Shown: positions 15,447-24,508, counted from the first letter of the stretch. The stretch: DNA of 64,000 bases from [Clostridium] hylemonae DSM 15053 (GCF_008281175.1 NZ_CP036524.1:3472001-3536000), one strand, 5' to 3'. Numbers and translations: made by a program. The notes: a model not told the origin generated them from the letters alone.

Positions 15447-17063
15447 CTATGAGAATAATTTATATGCATATGCCTCCATGCAAAGCGGCATCAGGTCGTC
15501 CATCGTTTCCAGGTCGTTGTACAAAAGTTCTTTGATCTTGTTCAGCCGGTTGATCAATGTATTTCTATGGATGTATAATGCCTTTGCCGTCTCGCTGACA
15601 TTAAACTTGTGCTCCAGAAATCCAAGCAGCGTGTGCACAAGTTCTGTATTGTTTTCTTCATCATATTCCTGCAGGCACCGGATACTGTCGCAGCACTGCT
15701 CCTTTGTCTTTACCGGATACTGCAGCAGATAATCGTAAAACTCCAGCTGGTTATAGGCAAAGACCTGTTCTTTCATCCCAAGCTTTTCCCCGATATCAAC
15801 GGCCTTTTCCGCCTCCTGGTATGCTCTTTTTATACCGGGAAAGTCGTCGCTGCTTTTCCCAATGCCGATCTGCACTTCCATCCCGTCATTTATGCGGCCC
15901 ATTCTCTCCGCCATGATGTCTGCCAGTTTTCCGGCCGCGCTGCACATGAACGGATCGCTCTTATCCGTACAGGCAAAAAGATAGACGATGAACTTGCGGC
16001 CGCGGCTCAGTATATAGGGCTCAAATCCGCGCATTTCCTTACATTTGCGGATACATCCCTGTATCAGTTCCCGGTAGTCGGTACCTGCGTCAAATCCTCC
16101 CTGTATCTGGAGGAGTATCATGATCCTTTTCTTTTCAAACGGCATCTCTATATCCCGCAGGATATTTTTCAGCTCTCCGTCGTCGTACTGGCGCAGGCCG
16201 TTCAGGTACTCGTACAGATCCTTATGATATGAATCTTCAAACTCATATCTGTCCTCCTGTCTCGACCTCGCCTGTTCCAGCGCCATGCTCAGGATCTTTA
16301 TGCACCGCTCGATTATGGACTTCTCCTCTTTTGTCAGTTCACCGGCGTCTTCCAGCACGAGCAGGAGCGCGTTCGCCCCGGCTCCGGGTATGGTGACTGT
16401 ATATCCTTTCCTCTCCGTTTTATCCGGAAATAAAAAGACACACTCATCATTTTTCAGTGACTTCAGCCGCCTGATCACACTGTCTTTCATACACAGCTTC
16501 TTGTCATTCATTCTTTTGGCGGCATAGACGCACTTAAAGTCGCTGTCCAGCAGGATAACTGTCCGTTTCAGGAACTCCGCGATCCGGTAAACGATCTCCA
16601 TCGTCCCCCTCTTTGAAAAGAAAATATCTGAGATATCTTCGATCAATTTCTGTTCCTTTACCCTGCTCCGGTAACTCAGTTCATATATATGGTTATAGAT
16701 CGTCTGGCTCACCTCAGATAATGAATAATAAAATGGAAGCTCTAAAAGGGGGAGCTTTACCTTTTCTGCTTCCTTGACCATTCCTTCGGGAATCTCCTGG
16801 AAATAGTCTCTGATCTTCACTCCGAGCCCGGCGCAGCCGGCTTCTTTTAATTCGCGGACGATCCTTTTCTGCGCTTCCTCGTCATGGAGCAGAAAGTAGC
16901 CCGTAGTGACTGCCAGTTCATCCTGTTTTACCCACCGGATCGCATCCGGATTATCCAGCACTGTCACCCCGTCAAATCTGGTATTTGTAAGGTCGTCACA
17001 GGCAATACATTTTATATTTTTTAATCCGCTTGCTGTCACCAGCCATTCTAAACTACTTTTCAT
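15447..17063 (-). CDS. PucR-family transcriptional regulator
   Basis: This 538-residue regulator starts at 17063 (MKSSLEWLVTASGLKN), with AGGTGA upstream and four bases after the preceding stop; a longer in-frame extension to 17171 overlaps the previous gene and is unlikely. The N-terminal PucR sensor domain covers about residues 5-125, a GGDEF-like (CdaR) segment follows in the middle, and the C-terminus carries the PucR helix-turn-helix (FNVSETAKALYIHRNTLINRL). Family members activate purine, allantoin, proline or other catabolic operons when inducer is present. Its position inside the operon suggests autoregulation and a nitrogen-heterocycle inducer. Confidence 0.9.
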   Translation of the reverse strand: MKSSLEWLVTASGLKNIKCIACDDLTNTRFDGVTVLDNPDAIRWVKQDELAVTTGYFLLHDEEAQKRIVRELKEAGCAGLGVKIRDYFQEIPEGMVKEAEKVKLPLLELPFYYSLSEVSQTIYNHIYELSYRSRVKEQKLIEDISDIFFSKRGTMEIVYRIAEFLKRTVILLDSDFKCVYAAKRMNDKKLCMKDSVIRRLKSLKNDECVFLFPDKTERKGYTVTIPGAGANALLLVLEDAGELTKEEKSIIERCIKILSMALEQARSRQEDRYEFEDSYHKDLYEYLNGLRQYDDGELKNILRDIEMPFEKKRIMILLQIQGGFDAGTDYRELIQGCIRKCKEMRGFEPYILSRGRKFIVYLFACTDKSDPFMCSAAGKLADIMAERMGRINDGMEVQIGIGKSSDDFPGIKRAYQEAEKAVDIGEKLGMKEQVFAYNQLEFYDYLLQYPVKTKEQCCDSIRCLQEYDEENNTELVHTLLGFLEHKFNVSETAKALYIHRNTLINRLNKIKELLYNDLETMDDLMPLCMEAYAYKLFS

Positions 17064-17067
17064 CGGC

Positions 17068-18390
17068 TCACCTGCAAATATAGCGTCCGCGCGGTTTTGA
17101 TCCGCCTGCTTCCGCGCCGCGCAGGAAGGTCCTCTCAACGGTCCCCTGCAGGCACATATCTTTATAGACACTATTCTTTACTTTCGTTTTGATCTGATTC
17201 TCATCATAGATTGTCTGTTTCTCCGGATTTAATACGGCCAGATCCGCATCTTTTCCAAGTTCTATACTTCCCTTACTCTTATCGATCCCTAATAATTCAG
17301 CGGGCCTGAGCGATAACACCTCCGCAATGCGCTCCGGGGGCATCTTTCGTTTACAACATCCTTCTGAAAAAAGTACCGGCAGCGTAAACTGGACGCCTGA
17401 TATGCCGGCCCACGCACGGTCAACCGCATCTGTCACCGACTTGTCTGCGCTCGGAGAGTGATCCGAGGAAATAATGTCTATATGCCCGCACTTTAGTTCT
17501 TCCCACAGTGCGTCTCTGTTTCTCATACCGCGTACCGGCGGCGCGCATTTCAGCATTGCTCCTTTGTCCGGGTAATCCTCTTCTGAAAACATGAGATAAT
17601 GCGGACACGTCTCGCAGGTGATACGAGCTCCCTGCCTTCTGGCTTCCTGGATCAGCGCTATGCTTTTTGCGCTGCTTATATGGGCGATATGCACGCCCGC
17701 CCCCGTGATCCGCGCAAACAGCGCGCACCGCGCCACTGCCTCCAGCTCACTTTCTTCCGGATGCATCCTGCTCCAGTCTTCCCACCTTAAGCGCCCTTTC
17801 AGCTTCTTCGAGTAATAGTTGTTTATCTCCTCATTTTCAGCATGTATGACGATCGGGAAATTTTCTTTTGCGGCAAGACGCATCGCCTCCAGCAGGACCG
17901 GGTCGGAGACACGGGGGAAATCCTCCGCCCCGCTGTCGCACAGAAATGCTTTGAGCCCCGCCGCCCCTTCTGAAAGCATGGGCATGACCGCATCGAGATT
18001 ATCCGCCGTCAGTCCGCCCCATACCATATAGTCTGTAAAAGAATTGCCTTTAATACGCATAAGCTTCATCTGCAGAGAACGTCTGTCAACGGTAGCGGGC
18101 ACATTGTCGATCGGCATATCTGCGACCGTCGTGATCCCGCCCGCAGCCGCGGCCATGGAACCGTGCCGCCAGTCTTCCGGTTCGTCTGCGCCAAGATCAT
18201 CCATATGGACATGCACGTCGATTCCCCCCGGAAATATATACCGTCCCGGGACTTGAACGGACTCTTTTGCAGCTCCGAGCATGCCCGGCATGGACAAACC
18301 GGCGATGATCCCGTTGCTGATCCCTATATCGAGTCTGCGTTTTCCTGCTGCCGTAATAACATAACCCTTTTCAATGGCCAAATCATACAT
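17068..18390 (-). CDS. Allantoinase/dihydropyrimidinase-like cyclic amidohydrolase
   Basis: This 440-residue enzyme of the dihydroorotase/allantoinase/hydantoinase superfamily opens cyclic amides. All binuclear-metal ligands appear present: HVHMDD (HxH), the carboxylated lysine in GLKAFLCDSG, VIHAENEE, HIAHISS and SSDHSP. The KAFLCDSG segment resembles allantoinase more than dihydroorotase. It starts two bases after the BtpA-family gene and four bases before pucR, so it is tightly coupled. No other complete allantoin or urate pathway genes are nearby, so the substrate may be a different hydantoin- or allantoin-like ring. Confidence 0.88.
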   Translation of the reverse strand: MYDLAIEKGYVITAAGKRRLDIGISNGIIAGLSMPGMLGAAKESVQVPGRYIFPGGIDVHVHMDDLGADEPEDWRHGSMAAAAGGITTVADMPIDNVPATVDRRSLQMKLMRIKGNSFTDYMVWGGLTADNLDAVMPMLSEGAAGLKAFLCDSGAEDFPRVSDPVLLEAMRLAAKENFPIVIHAENEEINNYYSKKLKGRLRWEDWSRMHPEESELEAVARCALFARITGAGVHIAHISSAKSIALIQEARRQGARITCETCPHYLMFSEEDYPDKGAMLKCAPPVRGMRNRDALWEELKCGHIDIISSDHSPSADKSVTDAVDRAWAGISGVQFTLPVLFSEGCCKRKMPPERIAEVLSLRPAELLGIDKSKGSIELGKDADLAVLNPEKQTIYDENQIKTKVKNSVYKDMCLQGTVERTFLRGAEAGGSKPRGRYICR

Positions 18391-18392
18391 AT

Positions 18393-19181
18393 TTATCTGC
18401 TCTTTCTATAATGCCTTACTTTGTCTGCAAATCGTCTGATCTTTTCCGCATCCCACCGCAGCGGGCTTCCCGGAACTGGATCGTCCAGCATCAGCGAGCT
18501 GCTTACGACCGCCCCTTCACAGTGATCCAGTATGTCATAAATATTGTCCTCACTGACCGAGCCGCCCACCAGCACCGGTTTGCCCAGTTCCATTTTTTCC
18601 GCGGTCTCCAGATACTCCATCGTTTCCTTATAGTCGTGTCCTGTCAGTATAAGACCGTCTGCTCCGATATGGCTCGCCCAGCCGATGGCCATATCGACCG
18701 GCACTCCCGGCATCGGTATCCCTTCCCGGTCATGTACATCTGCAAGTATTTTTACCGGGGAATTTATCATAGTGCGGTACTGTACCGCCGTCTCACCGAC
18801 GCCTGTACGGATCCCCTCTGCCTTGTACATTGTTCCGGCAAATACTTTGATGCGGACGAAATCCGCTCCCGCGGCCGCGGCCGCGGCGATCGGCGCCACT
18901 CCGTCGTGAGCCTGCATGATCAGTCCCAGTTTCACGCCCGGCACTTCCATCTTCACCATTTTTGCAAGTGACGCCGTCAAGGCGATCGTCTCCGGCAGCG
19001 CCGGGCCTGTATTCAGATTTTCATCCTGTATATATACCGTATCGATACCATTTTCATAGTGGACCTTTACATTGGCCATGACATACTCTTCGATCTCCGC
19101 CACTGACTGAGACGGATTATTCCTGCCATAGTACGGAAGATGTACCGCTCCTATAATGACCGGCTCCTTTGCATATCTCAT
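18393..19181 (-). CDS. BtpA/SgcQ-family TIM-barrel protein
   Basis: This 262-residue protein belongs to the BtpA family (named after a photosystem I biogenesis factor; SgcQ in E. coli). Recognisable segments are IIGAVHLPYYG, DTVYIQDEN, GADFVRIKVF, ILADVHDREG, GADGLILTGHDY and KPVLVGGSVSEDNI. The glycine-rich C-terminal phosphate-binding strands suggest a phosphorylated ligand. Family members often sit beside PfkB kinases and sugar or nucleoside genes; their chemistry is not settled. Its start overlaps the PfkB kinase stop by four bases. A role on the phosphorylated intermediate of this pathway is inferred. Confidence 0.85.
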   Translation of the reverse strand: MRYAKEPVIIGAVHLPYYGRNNPSQSVAEIEEYVMANVKVHYENGIDTVYIQDENLNTGPALPETIALTASLAKMVKMEVPGVKLGLIMQAHDGVAPIAAAAAAGADFVRIKVFAGTMYKAEGIRTGVGETAVQYRTMINSPVKILADVHDREGIPMPGVPVDMAIGWASHIGADGLILTGHDYKETMEYLETAEKMELGKPVLVGGSVSEDNIYDILDHCEGAVVSSSLMLDDPVPGSPLRWDAEKIRRFADKVRHYRKSR

Positions 19182-20158
19182 TCTTTTCCCTCCATTGTGT
19201 AACAGACCACATCCTTCAGCCGTTCTTCCGCCAGCTCTCTGCTGATATGCAGCGCCGGCTCGATCCCAAAATCTTCAATGATAAACGAAGAAGATACGGT
19301 CCCATATTTGGCCGCTGTGACGAGGTCGTGCGTCTTATTGTATCCGACGAGAAAGCCTCCGCAGAAACTGTCTCCCGCTCCCGTCGGGTCCTTGACCGTG
19401 TCTGAATGAAACGCGTTCACAAATATGATTTCTTTATTTACATACACGAGACAGCCTCTTTTTCCGATCTTGATCACCACATTTCTGGCCCCAAGCTGTA
19501 TCATTTTCTCTGCCGCTTCCGCCATGGGGATATCTCCGAAGATACCTTTCACCTCGACTTCGCTTGGTATCACCACATCCACCAGCCGGAAAAGCTCAGG
19601 AAGCTTGTCTATACACTCCGGTCTCATATAGTCGCTGCCGGTATCGAGCACGATGAGCCCTCCCGGATTCTTTTCTCTGAAATACTTTGCATAACCCAAC
19701 TGTCTGTCATAGTGGCGCGCCGCAAGGAAAACGGCGGCGTCCGAATAGCTTTCAGGTATATCACTCACCGCAGGCGCAAATATCTCATGTGCCATCGTCA
19801 CCATCTCGGGCGTCATCACCGGGAAGCCGGCGATCAGTTCGCCGCTTTGTTCGCTTTCATTAAAGGTTACTTCTCTGCGCTCCCCGTTCTCATCATAGAT
19901 CATTCCCGCAAACATCATATGGCGCATGGGCACATCTTTTATGCCCTCCGTGTCGATGCCCCGTTCTTCCAGCATCCGGATCCACTCTTTTGGGATATCT
20001 GTTCCTTTTCTTGAGACGACTCCGATCTCTCCGTCGTGCCAGAGTGAGATCCCTGCCGTACCAAAGGCGGCGTTGCCGCCAAATACATTTAATTTTTTTA
20101 TGCCCATTGTATTGATGATGTTGTCAATACTAAGGCAGCCAACTGCTACATAATCCAT
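19178..20158 (-). CDS. PfkB-family sugar kinase
   Basis: This 326-residue ribokinase-fold kinase carries the N-terminal NVFGGNAAFGTA glycine pair and the C-terminal signature DPTGAGDSFCGGF with the catalytic Asp. Members phosphorylate ribose, fructose, nucleosides, pseudouridine or Amadori compounds (FrlD, FraD). It lies 12 bases after the SIS-domain gene, a pairing seen in fructosamine catabolism (kinase plus SIS deglycase). It should act in the cytoplasm on the substrate brought in by the ECF transporter. The exact sugar is unknown. Confidence 0.9.
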   Translation of the reverse strand: MDYVAVGCLSIDNIINTMGIKKLNVFGGNAAFGTAGISLWHDGEIGVVSRKGTDIPKEWIRMLEERGIDTEGIKDVPMRHMMFAGMIYDENGERREVTFNESEQSGELIAGFPVMTPEMVTMAHEIFAPAVSDIPESYSDAAVFLAARHYDRQLGYAKYFREKNPGGLIVLDTGSDYMRPECIDKLPELFRLVDVVIPSEVEVKGIFGDIPMAEAAEKMIQLGARNVVIKIGKRGCLVYVNKEIIFVNAFHSDTVKDPTGAGDSFCGGFLVGYNKTHDLVTAAKYGTVSSSFIIEDFGIEPALHISRELAEERLKDVVCYTMEGKE

Positions 20159-20170
20159 ATGCCAGCACTC

Positions 20171-21361
20171 CTATTCCCCCAATTTTTCCCTTGCTTTCTT
20201 TTCCTGTTCAACAGAAAGGTAGTATCCGAATAACTGCAGCGGAACCGCATACACAAAATTCGCAAAACACTCTTCTGCTTCCGGCAGTATGACCGCCTCA
20301 TCCGCCTCTTTGACGAGAGCCGCCTCATTTTTTGATGTGAGTACGATCACAGAGCCTCCCAGTTCCTTTCCGGCCCATATAGTCTCTATGGCCCGCATAA
20401 CAGAATACCCCGGCGGAGCGATCAAAAACAGAGGGTCGCCCTTTTTCAGCGTGTTATAATGATGGAATTCTTCCAGAAGCACCGGCACCGCATAGACCGG
20501 CGTCGCTTCTTTTACTTTTGCCGCTCCGTACTCCGCGCACGTAAAGAATGGTCCCCCGCCGCAGAAAAAGAACATCTTCCTGCTGTATAACTCTTCTGCC
20601 ATTTTCCGGATCTTTTTTTCCGTCATCTCAATGGCCTGTTCCATAAGTCCAGGTACTTTATCAAACTGCTCTTCGTAATAACCAAGCGCGGCTTCGCTCA
20701 CTCCCATCACCCTTCCCAGCTCGAGCCCGAGCCTTACGGTCACTGCCATGGCGGCGGTGGAAGACTGTGTCGGCCATCCTTTTCTGGATGCATGGATGAG
20801 GATACCGGCCGACGCCGCTTTCATGAGCGGAGAATCCGGTGTATTGGACAGGGCGAGCGTCTGGGCGCCGCGCGCCCTCGCTGCCAGCAGCGCTTCCACT
20901 ACCCGCACCGTCCGTCCGCTGGAAGACAGCGTGATCACGAGTGTCTTCTCATCCACGGCCGAACTGTTATAATATGCAAAGTCCAACGCGTCCTCCTCCT
21001 TGCACGGAATGCCGAGCAGCGACTCCAGAAAGAACCTGACGCCCCGCAGGGCGGCAACCGAATCGCCGCAGCCGACCATATAGATCTGTCTGATCTCTCT
21101 CTGTCCCAGAAGTCCGGCGGCTTTTTTGACCGCCTCTTTCTCCCGGCTCAATGTCTCGCGTATTTTATCCGGCTGTCCCACCAATTCCTCATATGTATAA
21201 GAATTCCGCGCAAGCCTCCGCTCATCCAGCGGATCATCGCCCGCGACGACCTTCCATGTATTATCTCCTTCTTCTTCATAAAGATTCATCAACAACGCAC
21301 GGTCTTCGGCGTTTAAAATGGAATCCTCCTTTAACAGTGGCGGCAATATCTTATCGTTCAT
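20171..21361 (-). CDS. SIS-domain sugar-phosphate isomerase/deglycase-like protein
   Basis: This 396-residue protein has two SIS domains, as in GlmS, AgaS and FrlB/FraB. The first has the phospho-sugar loop ITLSSSGRTVRVVEAL (about residues 137-152). The second includes the LLEEFHHYNTLKKGDP segment, at the place where the GlmS and deglycase families keep their catalytic Glu and His (EFxHG). The start at 21361 overlaps the ECF ATPase gene by 11 bases and has a GGAG site inside that gene. Next to a PfkB kinase it is best explained as a deglycase of a 6-phosphorylated N-sugar conjugate; an aminosugar isomerase/deaminase is the alternative. Confidence 0.85.
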   Translation of the reverse strand: MNDKILPPLLKEDSILNAEDRALLMNLYEEEGDNTWKVVAGDDPLDERRLARNSYTYEELVGQPDKIRETLSREKEAVKKAAGLLGQREIRQIYMVGCGDSVAALRGVRFFLESLLGIPCKEEDALDFAYYNSSAVDEKTLVITLSSSGRTVRVVEALLAARARGAQTLALSNTPDSPLMKAASAGILIHASRKGWPTQSSTAAMAVTVRLGLELGRVMGVSEAALGYYEEQFDKVPGLMEQAIEMTEKKIRKMAEELYSRKMFFFCGGGPFFTCAEYGAAKVKEATPVYAVPVLLEEFHHYNTLKKGDPLFLIAPPGYSVMRAIETIWAGKELGGSVIVLTSKNEAALVKEADEAVILPEAEECFANFVYAVPLQLFGYYLSVEQEKKAREKLGE

Positions 21362-22175
21362 ATCCTGATTCTCTCCTTGCTAATGCTTCTATTAATTGTT
21401 CATTCGTTGTTATCTCTTCCCCGAGAGACAGCTCTTTGGCAAATCTCACCGCATATGGTGTCTTGAGCATCGCCTTCTTAAGCACTGCCTCGTCATGGAA
21501 TATTTCTTCCGGCGTTCCTTCTCTGATGATCTTTTTCTTCGCCATCACAACGATCCTGTCAAATGTATTTATGGCAAACTCGATATCGTGCGTGATGGTG
21601 ATCACCGTTTTGCCAAGCCCCTGCAGGCTGCGGATGATCTTATCGAGGCTGATCAGTCCCATTCTGTCCTGCCCCGCCGTCGGTTCATCAAAGATATAGA
21701 CATCCGGATCCGAGGCTATGACCGCCGCAATGGCAACAAATTTCCGTATGGATAGCGGCAGGGAAAAGGGATTTTCATCCTTCATTTCTGTAAGTCCCGC
21801 CAGCTCAAGCGCCCTGCCGCACCTGTTCTCCACTTCGTCCGGCGGCAGTTTCAGCGCTGTTTTAGGGCCAAATTCTACTTCCTCCCGGACCGTGGCATGA
21901 AAAAGCTGGTCGTCCGGATTCTGGAAAACATACCCTACCTCTCTTGATATCTGGGCGGTCGTATAATCTTTTGTATTTTTACCGCCCACCATGACCGTTC
22001 CCTTTGTCGGGCGGCGCATGTTGTTCATCATTCTCACCGTCGTTGTCTTTCCGGCGCCGTTCTGCCCGAGTATGGCGACTCTTTCTCCCTGCCGGACAGA
22101 AAGAGAGACATCGGACACTGCTTCATACCCGTTCTTATATGTAAACGACACGTGGTCTAATAATATATCTCCCAT
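21351..22175 (-). CDS. ECF transporter ATPase (second), with an atypical signature motif
   Basis: This 274-residue ABC ATPase has an intact Walker A (LGQNGAGKTTT), the Q-loop region VGYVFQNPDDQLF, a Walker B (DVYIFDEPTAGQD) and an H-loop (ITHDIEFA). Where the LSGGQ signature is expected it reads SLPLSIRKFVAIA, so the usual serine-glycine pair is missing. In ECF modules two different ATPases pair with EcfT, and one often has a degenerate composite site. It follows the first ATPase gene by 12 bases. It energises the S-component at 23848-24468. Confidence 0.9.
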   Translation of the reverse strand: MGDILLDHVSFTYKNGYEAVSDVSLSVRQGERVAILGQNGAGKTTTVRMMNNMRRPTKGTVMVGGKNTKDYTTAQISREVGYVFQNPDDQLFHATVREEVEFGPKTALKLPPDEVENRCGRALELAGLTEMKDENPFSLPLSIRKFVAIAAVIASDPDVYIFDEPTAGQDRMGLISLDKIIRSLQGLGKTVITITHDIEFAINTFDRIVVMAKKKIIREGTPEEIFHDEAVLKKAMLKTPYAVRFAKELSLGEEITTNEQLIEALARRESGYER

Positions 22176-22187
22176 ACGATTCCCCCG

Positions 22188-23033
22188 CTATACTTGTTTT
22201 AGTAGATCTACCGCTTCATTATACGTGACCGGAATGCTGTCAAAACACATTCCTCTTTTTTTCAGCTCGCTGAATATAACACTTATCTGTGGAAGCTGGA
22301 TGCCGTGCTCCTCCAGCCTCCGGTCGGACAGCACCTCTTTTGTCCGTCCCACGGCAATATTGCGGCCGTCCTCCAGCACGATCATCTCATCTGCATACTC
22401 TGCCAGAAGATCCATCTTGTGTTCCACGAGAAGGATCGTTTTCCCCTCTTCCTTCAGCCGCTCAATGATCTTGAAAATGCTCTCTGTACCTTCCGGGTCA
22501 AGCTGGGAGGTCGGTTCGTCGATCACGAGGATCTCAGGATCCAGAACGAGTACGGAAGCAAGCGCGACTCTCTGCTGCTGTCCGCCCGACAGTTCATACG
22601 GATTCTTCATAAGCAGTGATTCGATATCTGTCTTTTCCGCGATCGCCACAACGCGCTCCTCCATCTCTTCCGGCGCCACCCCGAGATTCTCAAGCCCATA
22701 GGCGATCTCCTCGAGCACGGTCTCTCTCACCCCGGATATCTGGCTGAAAGGATTCTGGAGAACATATCCCATCATCCGGGACGTCTCTCCGTCCTCATAC
22801 TCGTCTATATTTCTGCCTTTTATGAGAATCTCTCCCTGCAGCGTGCCCTTTTCAAATCTCGTGGCAAATCCGCATATGGCCAGACAGAGGGTCGTTTTCC
22901 CGGAGCCGTTGCCGCCGACGATGCCATAGAGCTTTCCTGCCTCCAGCTCCAGCGATATGTCTTTTAAGGCCGGCCTGGAATTCAGCGGATATGTATATGT
23001 CACATTTTTCAATTCAATTATCTTACCAGCCAT
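22188..23033 (-). CDS. ECF transporter ATPase (first)
   Basis: This 281-residue ABC ATPase has a complete set of motifs: Walker A GGNGSGKTTL, Q-loop YVLQNPFSQI, signature ELSGGQQQRVALA, Walker B ILVIDEPTSQLD and switch LLVEHKMD. It begins inside the end of the EcfT gene (16-base overlap). With the second ATPase, EcfT and the S-component it forms a dedicated four-gene importer at the head of the operon. Confidence 0.92.
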   Translation of the reverse strand: MAGKIIELKNVTYTYPLNSRPALKDISLELEAGKLYGIVGGNGSGKTTLCLAICGFATRFEKGTLQGEILIKGRNIDEYEDGETSRMMGYVLQNPFSQISGVRETVLEEIAYGLENLGVAPEEMEERVVAIAEKTDIESLLMKNPYELSGGQQQRVALASVLVLDPEILVIDEPTSQLDPEGTESIFKIIERLKEEGKTILLVEHKMDLLAEYADEMIVLEDGRNIAVGRTKEVLSDRRLEEHGIQLPQISVIFSELKKRGMCFDSIPVTYNEAVDLLKQV

Positions 23034-23833
23034 AATATAGCCCCTCCTGTCGCGCTAAGTACGATCACCGCAGACACGATCAGCGCCCGCTTTTCATATC
23101 CGTTGCGTGTGGCGGGGATCATGATCGTCTTCCTGCATTTAACGGAAAACGCCTTGGATTCAAGCGTCAGCGCCCTCTCCCCGACTTCCAGCATGGCATT
23201 TACGACCAGAGGGATTATGATAGGCACAAATGCCTTTGCCCTCACAAATATATTTCCTTCCGTCTCAACCCCTCTGGCCCTCTGCGCGTCCATGATCTTA
23301 TAGGTGTTCTGTTTCATTACATCGATCATTTTGAAGGTTGAGAGAAACACGTAGGCAGCCTTGTGATGAAGACCGCTCTGCTCCATGGCAGCGCTGATCT
23401 CCTGATAGGCTGAGGTTTTAAAGAGCCAGTAAAAAATGCCTGCGAAATTTAAAATATTGAAGCTGAGCGTCAGGCCTTTGTCCAGGCCGCCCAGATAAAT
23501 GTGCAGGAATTTCCACTGCCACACAAGTACCGGCTGTGCCCCCTTGATCAGGAATGCCTGTATCACAAACAGAAAACAGACGAGAAAGCTGACCATTTTA
23601 ATAAAGGACAGATAGTCTTTCAGCTGTCCGCTCAGCGCAAATATGAGTGGAATACAAAGAGAAAGCGGAATCAGCAGCAACGGTAACTGACAGATCTGGA
23701 TGATGTTGGCCAGGATAATTAAAATAACATACAGTCCGAGCATCTCGATCTTGCACATCGGATATAACCCGGCAATTTTATTTTTCTTTTTTTCCATTAA
23801 TTGTTCTCGGTACATAAGTCCCTCCATCTGCAT
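23018..23833 (-). CDS. ECF transporter transmembrane component (EcfT)
   Basis: This membrane protein of about 271 residues has five or so hydrophobic segments. The C-terminal coupling region includes the Ala-Arg-Gly motifs of EcfT (DAQRARGVE, and ERALTLESKAF further on). EcfT couples the two ATPases to the substrate-binding S-component. Two starts are possible: 23833 (AAGGA site) or 23815 (GGAGGG site); the difference is six residues. It lies 14 bases after the S-component gene. Confidence 0.88.
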   Translation of the reverse strand: MQMEGLMYREQLMEKKKNKIAGLYPMCKIEMLGLYVILIILANIIQICQLPLLLIPLSLCIPLIFALSGQLKDYLSFIKMVSFLVCFLFVIQAFLIKGAQPVLVWQWKFLHIYLGGLDKGLTLSFNILNFAGIFYWLFKTSAYQEISAAMEQSGLHHKAAYVFLSTFKMIDVMKQNTYKIMDAQRARGVETEGNIFVRAKAFVPIIIPLVVNAMLEVGERALTLESKAFSVKCRKTIMIPATRNGYEKRALIVSAVIVLSATGGAILWLVR

Positions 23834-23847
23834 CGGCCGTCCTTGTC

Positions 23848-24468
23848 CTATTCAGGCTTCTTCTTTGTGAAATTGGCCCCGAGACTGTACTTGATCAAAG
23901 TCCGGTCCGGAATGACCTTCACAACCGCAAAAGCGATAATAAGAGCAAGCGATCTGTCCACCAGGTTGACCCAGAAGTCCGTGCCTACGACCGCCGCTAT
24001 GATATTGGCGCCGGATGCCATAAGTCCCGCGATCGCTACTGACTGGCCGCCGTTGCCGGATACCCCTCCGAACGCAAAAATGGTGATCGGGGACGCCGTA
24101 CATATCGTTACAAGATCCAGAACTAATACTATGATGACCAGCTTCCACTTCTGTGTGGAAAACCATTTCTTCCTTGCGAACATTCCGGCCGCAATACCGC
24201 AGGCCGCCGATGTGATCGCAAACGGAATGAGCGTCGGGTTATCTGTGATGCCCATACAGAGATTAGTAAGTACGCCGGTTACAGCCGCAGGCCACGGTCC
24301 CGCAAGCATCGCCATCAGTACCGTTCCTATCACGTCCAGGAATATCGGCAGTTTCAGCAGCTGTACGATCTGGTCCCCCACTACGTTGATAGCGACACAG
24401 ATCGGGATCGTCAGAACCGCTACCATTGAAAAGTCTTCTTTCATTGAATATTTTTTTGTTTTTCCCAT
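23848..24468 (-). CDS. ECF transporter S-component (substrate-binding)
   Basis: This 206-residue membrane protein has about six hydrophobic segments, the size of an ECF S-component. It contains the GGVSGNGG and VVGTDFWVNLVDRSLALIIAF segments seen in small nutrient-uptake S-proteins. It is the first gene of the 12-gene operon and so defines the substrate. S-components usually bind vitamins or small metabolites with high affinity. No vitamin riboswitch precedes it, and the downstream genes are catabolic, so the ligand is probably a small carbon/nitrogen source. It is not assignable to a named S-component type by eye. Confidence 0.85.
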   Translation of the reverse strand: MGKTKKYSMKEDFSMVAVLTIPICVAINVVGDQIVQLLKLPIFLDVIGTVLMAMLAGPWPAAVTGVLTNLCMGITDNPTLIPFAITSAACGIAAGMFARKKWFSTQKWKLVIIVLVLDLVTICTASPITIFAFGGVSGNGGQSVAIAGLMASGANIIAAVVGTDFWVNLVDRSLALIIAFAVVKVIPDRTLIKYSLGANFTKKKPE

Positions 24469-24508
24469 ATTTTTGCCCTCCTTGCAAATTTTCCTTTAAG
24501 TTGAGTTT

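Noticed and set aside
13948-18390. Membership of the anaerobic urate/purine degradation cluster (ssnA, hydantoinase, ygeX/ygeY/ygfK type)
   Set aside because: No xanthine dehydrogenase, ygfK-like oxidoreductase, carbamoyltransferase or diaminopropionate lyase genes are present, and the ECF/PfkB/SIS genes do not belong to that cluster.
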